Below, piece after piece: positions 21,380 through 29,347 of a stretch of 64,000 nt of DNA (its first letter is position 1; the number at the start of each line of letters is the position of its first letter). Origin of the DNA: Ferruginivarius sediminum (lineage in GTDB: Bacteria > Pseudomonadota > Alphaproteobacteria > Kiloniellales > Rhodovibrionaceae); the NCBI RefSeq assembly GCF_003344765.1, contig NZ_QPMH01000013.1, positions 42,357 to 106,356 on the forward strand, in the 5' to 3' direction. Under the pieces are notes generated by a model that was not told the origin of the DNA, searched no databases, and saw only the letters and a list, made by a program, of their open reading frames with translations. The position numbers were made by a program, and so were the translations under genes.

Positions 21380-22117
21380 ATGCGCAAGGTGATAGCCTAC
21401 CGCAACACCGCACAACCGGACGGTGGAAGCCCGCGGCATAGAACCTCCCCGGCGGAACGGGCAAAACCGAACGGATCGGAAGGCAAGGGCCGGATCGAGG
21501 TGCTGCTCGTCTCCCAATCGCACGAGGAGGCTCAGCGCCTGACGCGCGCCATCGAAAGCGACGGTTCCTGCGAGATCGTCGGCCGCCCGGAGTTGCATAC
21601 GCTTGCCTACGCGGCGCGCGTACGCGGCGACGTCGTGGTCGTCGAGCACAGTGCGTTGGTCAATATCGATATCAACCAGTTCGTTCTGGTATCCCGCCGA
21701 CTGCCGGTGGTGGTTGCGCTGACCCGCGGCACGCTCCTGGGCGTGGCGGAGGTCGTCGCGCTCTCCGACGGGCTGCTGTTCACCGATTATAACCTGGACA
21801 TGGCCTGCAAGATCCTGGCCCTAGCGCGACGTGGGTACTGCCTTTTGCCGCGCTTCCTCGGCACCGAGCACGTCATCGACGAACTTCGCCTCTCGTGCCT
21901 GGCGCAACTCAACGAGCAGGACACACGGGTCCTGGAGAAACTGGGCCGGGGTCTCAGCAACAAAACGATTGCGACGGAACTCGGGGTTTCCGAGGCGGCC
22001 GTCAAGGCGCTCGTCCGATCGATCCTGCAGAAGCTGCACCTGCACAATCGAACGGAAGCCGGGGTCTTCTACATCCGCCATGAAGACCGGATCGGCGAGA
22101 TCGCCCCGCACCTGTAG
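21380..22117 (+). CDS. LuxR-family regulator with a degenerate receiver-like domain
   Basis: Protein of 245 aa with an N-terminal tail of about 38 residues, a receiver-like domain (IEVLLVSQSHEEAQRL...) and a C-terminal LuxR HTH (DTRVLEKLGRGLSNKTIATELGVS...VKALVRSILQKL). At the phosphoacceptor position the sequence reads VVVEHS instead of the usual LLDxxMP. The switch Lys region reads LFTDYN, so neither Asp nor Lys is conserved. It is therefore unlikely to be switched by a histidine kinase. GAGGGTAGG precedes the ATG. It converges on a second LuxR-type gene (22259-22936) that does keep the receiver residues. Target genes are unknown. Confidence 0.82.
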   Translation: MRKVIAYRNTAQPDGGSPRHRTSPAERAKPNGSEGKGRIEVLLVSQSHEEAQRLTRAIESDGSCEIVGRPELHTLAYAARVRGDVVVVEHSALVNIDINQFVLVSRRLPVVVALTRGTLLGVAEVVALSDGLLFTDYNLDMACKILALARRGYCLLPRFLGTEHVIDELRLSCLAQLNEQDTRVLEKLGRGLSNKTIATELGVSEAAVKALVRSILQKLHLHNRTEAGVFYIRHEDRIGEIAPHL

Positions 22118-22191
22118 GAAACGAGATACCGGCCCGACATCCGCGGGGCTGGCAATCCGAGCCCGCCCCCCATCCAGACTGGAACAAGAGC

Positions 22192-22232
22192 GCCGGATGA
22201 ACGGCCACTATGAACGTGGCCGTTCATCCGGC
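22192..22232. terminator. 17-bp perfect inverted repeat between convergent regulators
   Basis: A perfect 17-bp stem (22192-22208 with 22216-22232) with a 7-base loop lies between the stops of the two convergent LuxR-type genes. It is the right place for a shared bidirectional terminator. There are no T-runs on either side, so Rho-independent action is not certain. Confidence 0.6.
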
Positions 22233-22258
22233 TGCCCCGCAGCCGCTCTACCGCGACT

Positions 22259-22936
22259 TCAGAATTGCATGTCGCTGGCTGGCGTACCGGCCAGGCCGTG
22301 GTTGAGGGCCCAGATCGCCGCCTGCGTACGATTCTGCGCCTTGATCTTACGCAGGATACTCTTCAGGTGAACCTTCACTGTCGCCTCGGTCACGTCGAGA
22401 CGATTGGCGATCACCTTGTTCGAGTGCCCGGACACAAGGTAGCGCAGGATTTGCAATTCACGCTCGGACAGCCGCGCTTCGGACACCGCCGCCACGGGCT
22501 GGCGCACACCGAACGACGCATTGCCCCGCATAACCAGGGTCAGCAGTTGCGAGGGGAAGACCCTCTCGCTCAACAGAACCAGATCGAGCGATTCCAGCAA
22601 CGCCGCACTGGAGATGTCCTTCAGCAGGCAGCCGTCGGCCCCCGCGCTGAAGCACTCCAGCAAGACTTCCGGCTGCTGGCTGTTGCCCAGGATGACCGTC
22701 TTGGCATTGGGAAGCGCCTGACGCAGGGCGCCAATGCTTTCCCCAACCCGGTCCTCCAGGATGTTCGAGTCCAGAATGATCAGATCAACGCCGCCATCCT
22801 CGCCCGACTGGTCGAGCAAACCGGACAGGCCGTCAGCCTCTCCGATAATCTGGAAGCGTGATTCGGAAAAGATTCTTGCCAAGCCGTCTCGCGACAGGCG
22901 ATTGGCATCCACCAGATACGTCCGCACATCCGACAT
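22259..22936 (-). CDS. NarL/FixJ-family response regulator
   Basis: Two-domain regulator of 225 aa. The receiver keeps the phosphoacceptor Asp (DLIILDSNI) and the switch Lys (GCLLKDIS). The C-terminal LuxR HTH has LSERELQILRYLVSGHSNKVIANRL and VKVHLKSILRKI. The ATG at 22936 is chosen because the domain begins at once (MSDVRTYLVDAN) and GAAAGAA lies upstream. Upstream in-frame codons would add unrelated sequence. No histidine kinase gene is adjacent, so it is an orphan within this window. Confidence 0.9.
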   Translation of the reverse strand: MSDVRTYLVDANRLSRDGLARIFSESRFQIIGEADGLSGLLDQSGEDGGVDLIILDSNILEDRVGESIGALRQALPNAKTVILGNSQQPEVLLECFSAGADGCLLKDISSAALLESLDLVLLSERVFPSQLLTLVMRGNASFGVRQPVAAVSEARLSERELQILRYLVSGHSNKVIANRLDVTEATVKVHLKSILRKIKAQNRTQAAIWALNHGLAGTPASDMQF

Positions 22937-23733
22937 TTCTTTCGATCCCCGCACATGTAATTGTCCCTGCGACTTTGTGTAGCCCTTTTGGAACAACCCC
23001 CGCCCATTAAGACGTCGTCTTCTTATACCCAAACGAATCCCGGTCATTCCGTCGATCCGTCTACGAAGAGGTATTTAGCAAAATTTTTCTTAACTTACTA
23101 TCACCCAAAAGTTGATGCTATCATGCTATGTGATAATTGTCATTCAAACTTCGAGCGCAGGGTACTGTTCTCAACAAATGTTCAACTGATCATCGTCAAT
23201 CAAGCACATATCGGCCTGATACGACGTTCAACACGGCTAATCTGGCGAACATCGGGACGATCGTTCGACTTACGCCGTGCACCAGAAGTGTAAGCCCCCA
23301 CTTTCTCTCGTGTAGTTTGTTTCGTATGACATATGCGTGACTCACACTTTCGAACAGACCGCGGCCATCAGTCCAACGCGCATTCGCGCGAGCCGCCGGA
23401 AATAACGGAGTACACATGCTATTGATACGGCCTTTACCCGAGTGCCCCCCTTCAAGGGAAAGACGAGCGCGAGTCGAGCGCGAGTAACCCTCGCCCCCAA
23501 GCAAAAACGCACGTTATCCGTTTGCCCTTGTCACAATGGATCGGCATTCGACGACAAGGGTACTCTCTAAATTGCCAAGTATAACCGACTGTCCGTCTTC
23601 CCGGCTGCCGGGACCTTCAATGAAAGGGCGGACATGGCGGACGCCCTTTCCCCCGATATCAAGGAGCGGGCACGGTCGATCAACCTGCTACGAAATCCTG
23701 GATCCTTGGGCCGGGAGATGATCCCGCCCGTCG
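22937..23733. other. Long gene-free region, AT-rich in its first half
   Basis: About 800 bases with no open frame that looks like a protein. From 23010 to 23240 the base composition is clearly less GC-rich than the neighbouring genes, with T-rich tracts (for example around 23084-23092) and small inverted repeats such as TATCAC ... GTGATA (23099-23137). The promoter of the response regulator gene must lie at its left end. From 23340 on it returns to GC-rich sequence with the repeated word GAGCGCGAGT at about 23464-23486. It may hold a small RNA or be the scar of a lost gene. Confidence 0.4.
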
Positions 23734-24555
23734 CTATTCCCGCGCGGCGACCACTTCCAATATCTCTGCGTCGACCTGCGTCGTGCCGTCGCTCGCAAGG
23801 TTGTTCGCCGCCCACAAGGCTTCGAGTTCCGCGTTCAAGGCCGCCTGCCCTTCCCGGCCCAGCGCCGCGGAGGCTCGCTTTGTCGGGCCAAAGTGCTCGA
23901 AATAATGGGCCGCAACCTCGGACGGCGGCATCGGGTAATGGAAGCGCAGGATAGAGCGCGTCAGGCGCAGATCCGCGACGCCGTCGCTCAACCGTGCCTT
24001 TACCTCCGTCTCGTCGCCCCACATTAGCGGCGAAGGCATGGGTGGCGGCGGGACGTATCGGGCAACGGTCTTGAAGAAGTCGCCGACGAAGCCCTCCGGC
24101 GTCCAGTTCGCCATCACGATACGGCCGCCGGGCCGGCAGACTCGTAACATTTCCGCCGCCACCCGCGCCGGCCGTGGCGCGAACATCGCGCCGATCATGC
24201 TGACGACGAGATCAAAGGCGCCATCCTCGTAAGGCATGTCCTCCGCGTCGCCGACGTCGAACCGCACTTCCAGCCCATCGGCGTCCGCCCGGCTTCTCGC
24301 CTGTGCGATCCAGTTCTCCGCTATATCGAGCCCGGTGACGCGCGCGCCCTGCCGTGCGGCGGGAATGGCGAGCTGCCCGGTTCCGCAGGCGACGTCCAGG
24401 ACGTTCTCGCCCGGCCGGATGCCGATACGATCCAGGAACTCCCGGGCGCTGCGCTCCAGGCCCCGCGCGATCAAGCCATAGTCACCGGCGGTCCAGGTTG
24501 CCTTCAGTTTGTCCTTCAGTTCGGACAGGTCCTGCTCTTCCGCTGCCGTGTTCAT
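23734..24555 (-). CDS. Class I SAM-dependent methyltransferase
   Basis: Methyltransferase of 273 aa with the Rossmann motifs [18 protein letters not shown] (SAM-binding motif I), [10 protein letters not shown] (motif II) and [16 protein letters not shown], then [16 protein letters not shown]. This is the UbiE/Methyltransf_11 type, and the substrate cannot be deduced. The ATG at 24555 is chosen because AAGGA lies nine bases upstream. It is divergent from an HxlR-family regulator gene, with 156 bases between starts, which suggests the regulator controls it. Confidence 0.88.
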   Translation of the reverse strand: MNTAAEEQDLSELKDKLKATWTAGDYGLIARGLERSAREFLDRIGIRPGENVLDVACGTGQLAIPAARQGARVTGLDIAENWIAQARSRADADGLEVRFDVGDAEDMPYEDGAFDLVVSMIGAMFAPRPARVAAEMLRVCRPGGRIVMANWTPEGFVGDFFKTVARYVPPPPMPSPLMWGDETEVKARLSDGVADLRLTRSILRFHYPMPPSEVAAHYFEHFGPTKRASAALGREGQAALNAELEALWAANNLASDGTTQVDAEILEVVAARE

Positions 24556-24660
24556 CGTTCGCATTCCTTGAGCGTTGACCGGGCCGACGCGAGCGTCCAG
24601 AGGCATCGCGTCGGCCCTCCATGGTCGGCAAGCCTGGCCCCGGCATTGGTCTTTTCCTAG

Positions 24661-24673
24661 TACCAAAAATGTA
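24661..24673. promoter_or_regulatory. TAC-N7-GTA operator candidate in the methyltransferase/HxlR divergent promoter
   Basis: TAC and GTA flank seven bases in the short AT-rich stretch between the divergent genes. Some HxlR-family regulators such as YodB bind TACT-N7-AGTA-type sites. The match here is limited to three bases per arm, so this is only a candidate. Confidence 0.3.
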
Positions 24674-24711
24674 GTGACGGCGGCGACGGCAAGGGGATAC
24701 GCTGGCCGACC

Positions 24712-25413
24712 ATGAGAAAGGGTTACGGCCAGTTCTGCCCGGTCGCGAAAGCCGCGGAGATCTTCTGCGAGCGGTGGAATGCGCTGCTGTTCCGCGAACT
24801 CGGGGCCGGCTCCAAGCGCTTCTCGGAACTACAGCGCGGCGTGCCGCTGATGTCGCCCTCGATGCTCTCCCGCCGGCTGAAGGAGCTTGAACAGGAAGGC
24901 GTGATCGAGCGCCACGCCGATGCCGGACGAAGCGCCACCTACCACCTGACGCCTGCGGGCGAGGAGTTCCTGCCGCTCGTTTTCGCTCTTGGCACATGGG
25001 GGCAGCGATGGACGCGCCGTCAACTCAGGGATGACGAGATCGACGTGGGCCTACTACTCTGGGACATGGAGCGCACGGTGCGCGCGGATGCGTTCGCACA
25101 GCAGCGCGCAATCGTCCAGTTGGAGTTCTCCGACCTGCCGCCGGGTCAGCGGACGTGGTGGTTCGTCAACGATGGCGGCGCCGTGCAGCTTTGCCTGCAG
25201 GACCCCGGCTTCGAAGTGGACCTCTACCTCACGGTCACGGTGCGGGACATGATCCACATCTGGCGGGGCGACCTTACACTCCGGCGCGCCCTCGATGAGG
25301 CACGGCTCGATGCGCATGGGCCGCGGCGCCTGGTCCGCGCACTCGGTGCCTGGCTCAACCTTGGCCCGCTTGCAGGCATCCCTTCCGCGCGCGCCGACCA
25401 CTCAACCGTTTAG
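24712..25413 (+). CDS. HxlR-family transcriptional regulator with C-terminal SCP2-like domain
   Basis: Protein of 233 aa. The first 105 residues form an HxlR winged helix ([22 protein letters not shown], then [21 protein letters not shown] and a wing). The remaining 120 residues resemble SCP2-like sterol- or lipid-binding domains, with hydrophobic strands around [15 protein letters not shown]. The fused arrangement suggests the C-terminal pocket is the ligand sensor. Cys9 near the N-terminus is where redox-sensing HxlR proteins carry their reactive thiol. It is divergent from a methyltransferase and convergent with an FMN reductase. Confidence 0.85.
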   Translation: MRKGYGQFCPVAKAAEIFCERWNALLFRELGAGSKRFSELQRGVPLMSPSMLSRRLKELEQEGVIERHADAGRSATYHLTPAGEEFLPLVFALGTWGQRWTRRQLRDDEIDVGLLLWDMERTVRADAFAQQRAIVQLEFSDLPPGQRTWWFVNDGGAVQLCLQDPGFEVDLYLTVTVRDMIHIWRGDLTLRRALDEARLDAHGPRRLVRALGAWLNLGPLAGIPSARADHSTV

Positions 25414-25440
25414 GCGCTACCGGAGGCCGGCCTAGGCGGC

Positions 25441-26031
25441 CTAGGCGTCCTTGAGCCTCGATGCCACCTCGGCCACCCGCGCGCCGATGGCACGGACGGC
25501 AGCCTCCTGCGCGGCGTCGTTCATGTTGCCGTCCTTGGCAAAGGCATCCCCGGCGCGGGGCACGGCAAGCTGTTCCGGCACAACCATGACGCGGATTCCG
25601 CTAAGGATCTGCCGCAGATGCGCCAGCCCGCGCAAGCCGCCGAGACCGCCGGGCGAGGCCGCCAGCAGGCCGGCCACCTTGCCGTCGAACGCCGCCAGCG
25701 TCGCCTCGCCTTCCTCCGGGCGGGAAACCCAGTCGATGGTATTCTTCAGGACGGCCGTCAGCGAGCCGTTGTATTCCGGCGCCGCGATGAGCAACCCGTC
25801 GTGCGCTTTCATCATCTCTTTCAGCTTGCGTGCCGAGGCGGGGATGCCCTCGCGGGCCTCCAAATCGCCGTCATAGACCGGCATCCGATAGTCCAGCAGA
25901 TCAACCACCGTGGTCTCGGCGCCGGCGTCCGCCGCGCCGGCGGCGGCCACGCGGACCAGCATCTTGTTGAACGAGGCTTTGCGCGTGCTGCCAGCAAACG
26001 CAAGGATGCGCGGGATTCCGGGCATTTCCAT
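25441..26031 (-). CDS. NADPH-dependent FMN reductase family protein
   Basis: Flavodoxin-fold oxidoreductase of 196 aa with the FMN-phosphate loop AGSTRKASFN and the isoalloxazine-contacting motif APEYNGSLTAVLKN. Such enzymes reduce FMN, quinones, azo compounds or chromate with NAD(P)H. The true substrate is not readable from sequence. It converges on the HxlR regulator gene, with only 27 bases between stops, a gap that contains a small GC-rich inverted repeat. Confidence 0.9.
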   Translation of the reverse strand: MEMPGIPRILAFAGSTRKASFNKMLVRVAAAGAADAGAETTVVDLLDYRMPVYDGDLEAREGIPASARKLKEMMKAHDGLLIAAPEYNGSLTAVLKNTIDWVSRPEEGEATLAAFDGKVAGLLAASPGGLGGLRGLAHLRQILSGIRVMVVPEQLAVPRAGDAFAKDGNMNDAAQEAAVRAIGARVAEVASRLKDA

Positions 26032-26228
26032 CCTCTCTGGCCGGGTTTCAGGGTTGCGCGAAAACTAATCGATGTCGTCGCGATTCGCGAGCACCCGTCT
26101 TTGCCGCCGCCCGAAGGCGGCACTTTGGATGGAACACGAAGAAGCCGGCGCGGAAACCCTGCTTTCGCGTTGCCGGAGGCGGCATGCTCCGGTTAAACAG
26201 ATGTTCGGGCAGCAGGGGGAAATTCCGG

Positions 26229-27203
26229 ATGGCGGAGCGCGTCCTGGTTACGGGCGGCGCGGGGTATGTCGGCAGTCATGCCTGCAAGGCGCTGGCGGGG
26301 GCGGGTTACGAGCCCATCTGCCTCGACGACCTGAGCGGCGGTCACACTTGGGCGGTCAAGTGGGGGCCGCTCGAACGGGCCAACCTCATGGACGAGGGCG
26401 CGGTCGATGCCGTGATGGCGCGCTACCGGCCCAGCGCCGTGCTGCACTTTGCCGGCCTGATCGCCGTCGGCCAATCGGTGCGCGAGCCCGGCCGTTATTA
26501 TCGCGCCAACGTGGGGACGTTGCTGTCGCTTCTGGACGCCATGCGCCGTCAGGGCGTCGGCCGGATCGTGTTTTCCAGCAGCGCGGCGGTCTATGGGGAT
26601 CCGGTCGAAGTGCCGATCCCGGAGACGCACCCCCTTGCGCCGGTCAATCCATATGGCGCATCGAAGCGGATGTGCGAGCGGATCCTGGCGGACTGCGCCG
26701 CCGCCGGCGACGTAAGCGCCGTCTCGCTGCGCTACTTCAACGCCGCCGCGGCGGACCCCGATAGCGATATCGGTGAGGCGCACGATCCGGAAACGCACCT
26801 GATCCCGCTTGCCATCCGGGCGGCAAGCGAGCCCGGCTTCACGCTTCGGGTTTTTGGTGACGACTACCCCACCCCCGACGGCACCGCCGTTCGCGACTAT
26901 ATACATGTCAGCGATCTGGCCGACGCCCACGTCGCGGCGTTGCGATACCTGCAGGCCGGCGGAGACACCACCGCCCTCAATCTCGGCACCGGTCAGGGGC
27001 ATTCGGTCCTGGAGGTTCTCCGCGCGGCCGGGGAGGTGCTTGGCCGGCCGGTCAAGCGTACCATGGCACCGCGTCGCGACGGCGATCCGCCGCGTCTCGT
27101 CGCCGACCCCTCACGTGCCCGGCGGATACTGGCGTGGGAACCGAGATACAGCGAACTGCGGACGATCGTGGAAACGGCCGCGCGCTGGCACCTGCGGAAC
27201 TGA
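26229..27203 (+). CDS. galE: UDP-glucose 4-epimerase GalE
   Basis: Interconverts UDP-glucose and UDP-galactose, supplying sugars for LPS and exopolysaccharide. It is an extended SDR enzyme of 324 aa with the NAD-binding motif TGGAGYVGSHAC, the catalytic Ser region FSSSAAVYG and the YGASK (YxxxK) motif. The C-terminal substrate-binding region has RDYIHVSDLADAH and GTGQGHSVLEV. The ATG at 26229 is chosen because the protein then starts at MAERVLVTGG. It stands alone, not in a gal or polysaccharide cluster. Confidence 0.92.
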   Translation: MAERVLVTGGAGYVGSHACKALAGAGYEPICLDDLSGGHTWAVKWGPLERANLMDEGAVDAVMARYRPSAVLHFAGLIAVGQSVREPGRYYRANVGTLLSLLDAMRRQGVGRIVFSSSAAVYGDPVEVPIPETHPLAPVNPYGASKRMCERILADCAAAGDVSAVSLRYFNAAAADPDSDIGEAHDPETHLIPLAIRAASEPGFTLRVFGDDYPTPDGTAVRDYIHVSDLADAHVAALRYLQAGGDTTALNLGTGQGHSVLEVLRAAGEVLGRPVKRTMAPRRDGDPPRLVADPSRARRILAWEPRYSELRTIVETAARWHLRN

Positions 27204-27295
27204 TCCTGCAGAGGTGTGAGAGGCGCAAGGAAACCTGCGGCGGCCGATACCGACCGCCACAGCTTACCTTTCCGTCGATTGTCCGATAACAGGCG

Positions 27296-27712
27296 TCAGG
27301 CAGCCTTGCGGCCCGACTCCTCGCCCGACGACGTGGCGCTGCGAACGCCCTCGTCGATCGACTTGAAGCACGAGACGCTGGCGTCGGTCGCCATGTCGGT
27401 CAGCTTCGCCGCCTCGTCAATGTACTGTTTCATCGCGGACTGGACGCAGTTGGCCTGTACCTGGAAGGCCTGAAACGGATCGCGGCACTCGCTCAGTTCG
27501 CGGAACGCCTCGACGTCCTTGCTCCAGCGGTTGTTCGTGAACTCCATAAGTTCACGACTGATCTTGGAGCACTGCTCCATCCAGACCTGACCGGCCTTGG
27601 CGTTTGCCTTCATCAGGCTGTCGAAGTTGGTCCCGAAGTCGTCGCCGAAGCCCTCGAACATCTTGTTGAAGGCGGCGGCGGACGGGGTCTTTTCCTGGCT
27701 CTGCGTGGCCAT
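27296..27712 (-). CDS. Phasin family protein
   Basis: Helical protein of 138 aa matching the phasin domain (PF09361), with the typical C-terminal stretch FQAFQVQANCVQSAMKQYIDE. Phasins coat polyhydroxyalkanoate granules and stabilise them. The ATG at 27712 is chosen with AGGGAGAG upstream. No PHA synthase is in the window, so carbon storage is inferred from the family alone. Confidence 0.85.
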   Translation of the reverse strand: MATQSQEKTPSAAAFNKMFEGFGDDFGTNFDSLMKANAKAGQVWMEQCSKISRELMEFTNNRWSKDVEAFRELSECRDPFQAFQVQANCVQSAMKQYIDEAAKLTDMATDASVSCFKSIDEGVRSATSSGEESGRKAA

Positions 27713-27850
27713 GCTCTCCCTCCCGAAACGGGTTGCGGATAGTTGGGGCTGCGTTGCGTGAGGTCTGCGTAATAGACCATCGCCCCCCACGCCGCTTTGA
27801 GCCACGTCAAGCATTTGATGTGAAATGATTGTGACAGGGTGGTCGCAGGC

Positions 27851-28171
27851 CTATCGGCCAAGCCCGCGCAAATAGGCAATCAGCGCGTCGACCTCTTCGC
27901 GTGCCAGGTTGAAATCCGGCATCTGTGGGTGCGGCGTCGACAGCCACGCCCGCAGCGCACCCGCCGTCAGGTCCTTGCCCGATATCGCCTGAACGAGCGC
28001 TGGCGCCGCATCGCTGGCGACCTTGCTGCCCGGAAGGGCATGGCAAGCTGCGCACCATTCCTGGGCAATCGCCTCGCCCCGCTCCACCTCGCCGTCCTGC
28101 GCGTTTGCCGGCCCGGAGATGCAGGCGGCAAGAACAAGCGCCGTGAGGCGTGCGCCCGTGCCCACCCTCAT
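27851..28171 (-). CDS. Small periplasmic monohaem cytochrome c
   Basis: Exported class I cytochrome c of 106 aa. The signal peptide ends near GPANA-Q, the haem motif CAACH lies at residues 40-44, and a distal Met is available at position 84 (HPQMPDF). The family carries electrons in the periplasm. The partner is not evident here. Its ATG overlaps the stop of the small upstream gene by four bases, so the two are co-translated. Confidence 0.88.
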   Translation of the reverse strand: MRVGTGARLTALVLAACISGPANAQDGEVERGEAIAQEWCAACHALPGSKVASDAAPALVQAISGKDLTAGALRAWLSTPHPQMPDFNLAREEVDALIAYLRGLGR

Positions 28172-28440
28172 TGGTTGGCGTCGCGTCCATTGCCGGCGCC
28201 GGCCGGCGTGCAGGTGCGGAAGCGGCGTGCGGCGCGGACAATAACCGTCTCCGCCTCCGCCGGTGCAGCGAAGCTGCAACCATCGAAGACGATAAGATTG
28301 GGCTCGCAGGCATAGAAGACGTAGGAAGAACCGGGACCGCAGTTTGCCAGTGTTCCCAGGCAGCGTCCCCCATCGTACACGGACCGCCACCGCGGTACTG
28401 CCTCGGGTAGGGTGTCGTTGTCCTCGTACCGCTCTGCCAT
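28168..28440 (-). CDS. Small cysteine-containing protein of unknown function, coupled to cytochrome c
   Basis: Protein of 90 aa that I do not recognise. It has no signal peptide or membrane segment but contains five cysteines (GGRCLG, ANCGPG, YACEP, DGCSF and FRTC near the end). The ATG at 28440 follows a GGAGAAAG/GCGAGG stretch. Its TGA overlaps the ATG of the cytochrome c gene (ATGA), which argues that it is expressed. It may be a maturation or redox partner of the cytochrome, which is inference from the overlap. Confidence 0.6.
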   Translation of the reverse strand: MAERYEDNDTLPEAVPRWRSVYDGGRCLGTLANCGPGSSYVFYACEPNLIVFDGCSFAAPAEAETVIVRAARRFRTCTPAGAGNGRDANQ

Positions 28441-28682
28441 GCCTCGCCACTTTCTCCCGTCCGGATTGGAGGGCGACCGTCGCGGATCGCAGCGTTTAAA
28501 GCCTGCAATATCGACCCGCGTCCATTCATTTCCGATAGATAATATATGCAATCGCAGCCGACTATGCATCCATCGAAATGCGCACGCGCTCCCCTCCCAC
28601 GCTTGACCTGCCTCCCCGCGGGCCGGAAGCTGTTCGGCCAGATTGCCGGACACTGTCCGGTATTCAGTTCAGGGGACCAGCC

Positions 28683-29339
28683 ATGCGCATCGTCATCGTC
28701 AGCGCCGACGACCTTGCCGTCGCGACGGCGCGCCGCGCCATCGAGCGCGGCCACGACGTGGTCATCGTCGAGAAGGACAAGGAGCGGATCGAGGCGCTGA
28801 GCGACGAGCTGGACTGCGGCTTCCTGAACGGCGACGGCAGCAAGCCCGCGATCCTGCGCGAGGCAGGGCCGGAAGAGACGCATGTCCTCTTGAGCATCGG
28901 CCCCGACGACCAGTCGAATATCCTGGCAAGCCTTGTCGGCCGCTCTCTGGGGTTCGGGCGGGTCATCACCAAGATCATCGACCCGGAATTCCAGCATATC
29001 TGCGCCGAGCTTGGCCTCGACGAGACCGTGATCCCGAACAGCGCGATGGCCCGCACCCTGGCCGACATGGCCGAAGGGCGGCGGGTTTACGAGGTGTCGG
29101 CGCTGCTACGCGGGGACCTGCATTTCTTCGGCTTCGTCGCCGACGAGGCGACCGCGGGCCCGATAGAGGACCTCGATCTGCCCGCCCACAGCAAGGTGAT
29201 CGCCATCTATCGCGGGGACGAGCCAATCCTGCCCGGCGCCGGAGCGACGATAGAGGCCAACGACCAGGTCATCCTGCTGGCCGACGATCGCGCACGGGAG
29301 AAACTGACGGAACGCTTCGGCGGCCAGGCCACGGCCTAA
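28683..29339 (+). CDS. trkA: Potassium uptake regulatory subunit, TrkA family (RCK domains)
   Basis: Cytoplasmic regulator of 218 aa that binds nucleotide and gates the potassium channel next to it. The N-terminal RCK_N domain has a Rossmann motif in slightly relaxed form (IVSADDLAVATARRAIERGHDVVIVEKDKERI). The TrkA_C domain covers about residues 135-215. The size fits single-unit Trk/Ktr regulators rather than the double-length E. coli TrkA. The glycine-rich motif usual in RCK_N (GxGxxG) is replaced here by SADDLA, so NAD/ATP binding may be altered. It is eight bases upstream of the channel gene. Confidence 0.9.
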   Translation: MRIVIVSADDLAVATARRAIERGHDVVIVEKDKERIEALSDELDCGFLNGDGSKPAILREAGPEETHVLLSIGPDDQSNILASLVGRSLGFGRVITKIIDPEFQHICAELGLDETVIPNSAMARTLADMAEGRRVYEVSALLRGDLHFFGFVADEATAGPIEDLDLPAHSKVIAIYRGDEPILPGAGATIEANDQVILLADDRAREKLTERFGGQATA

Positions 29340-29347
29340 CGCGCACC

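Noticed and set aside
23536..23721. Short plus-strand open frame in the gene-free region
   Set aside because: No ribosome-binding site, no recognisable motif, and codon use unlike the neighbouring genes.
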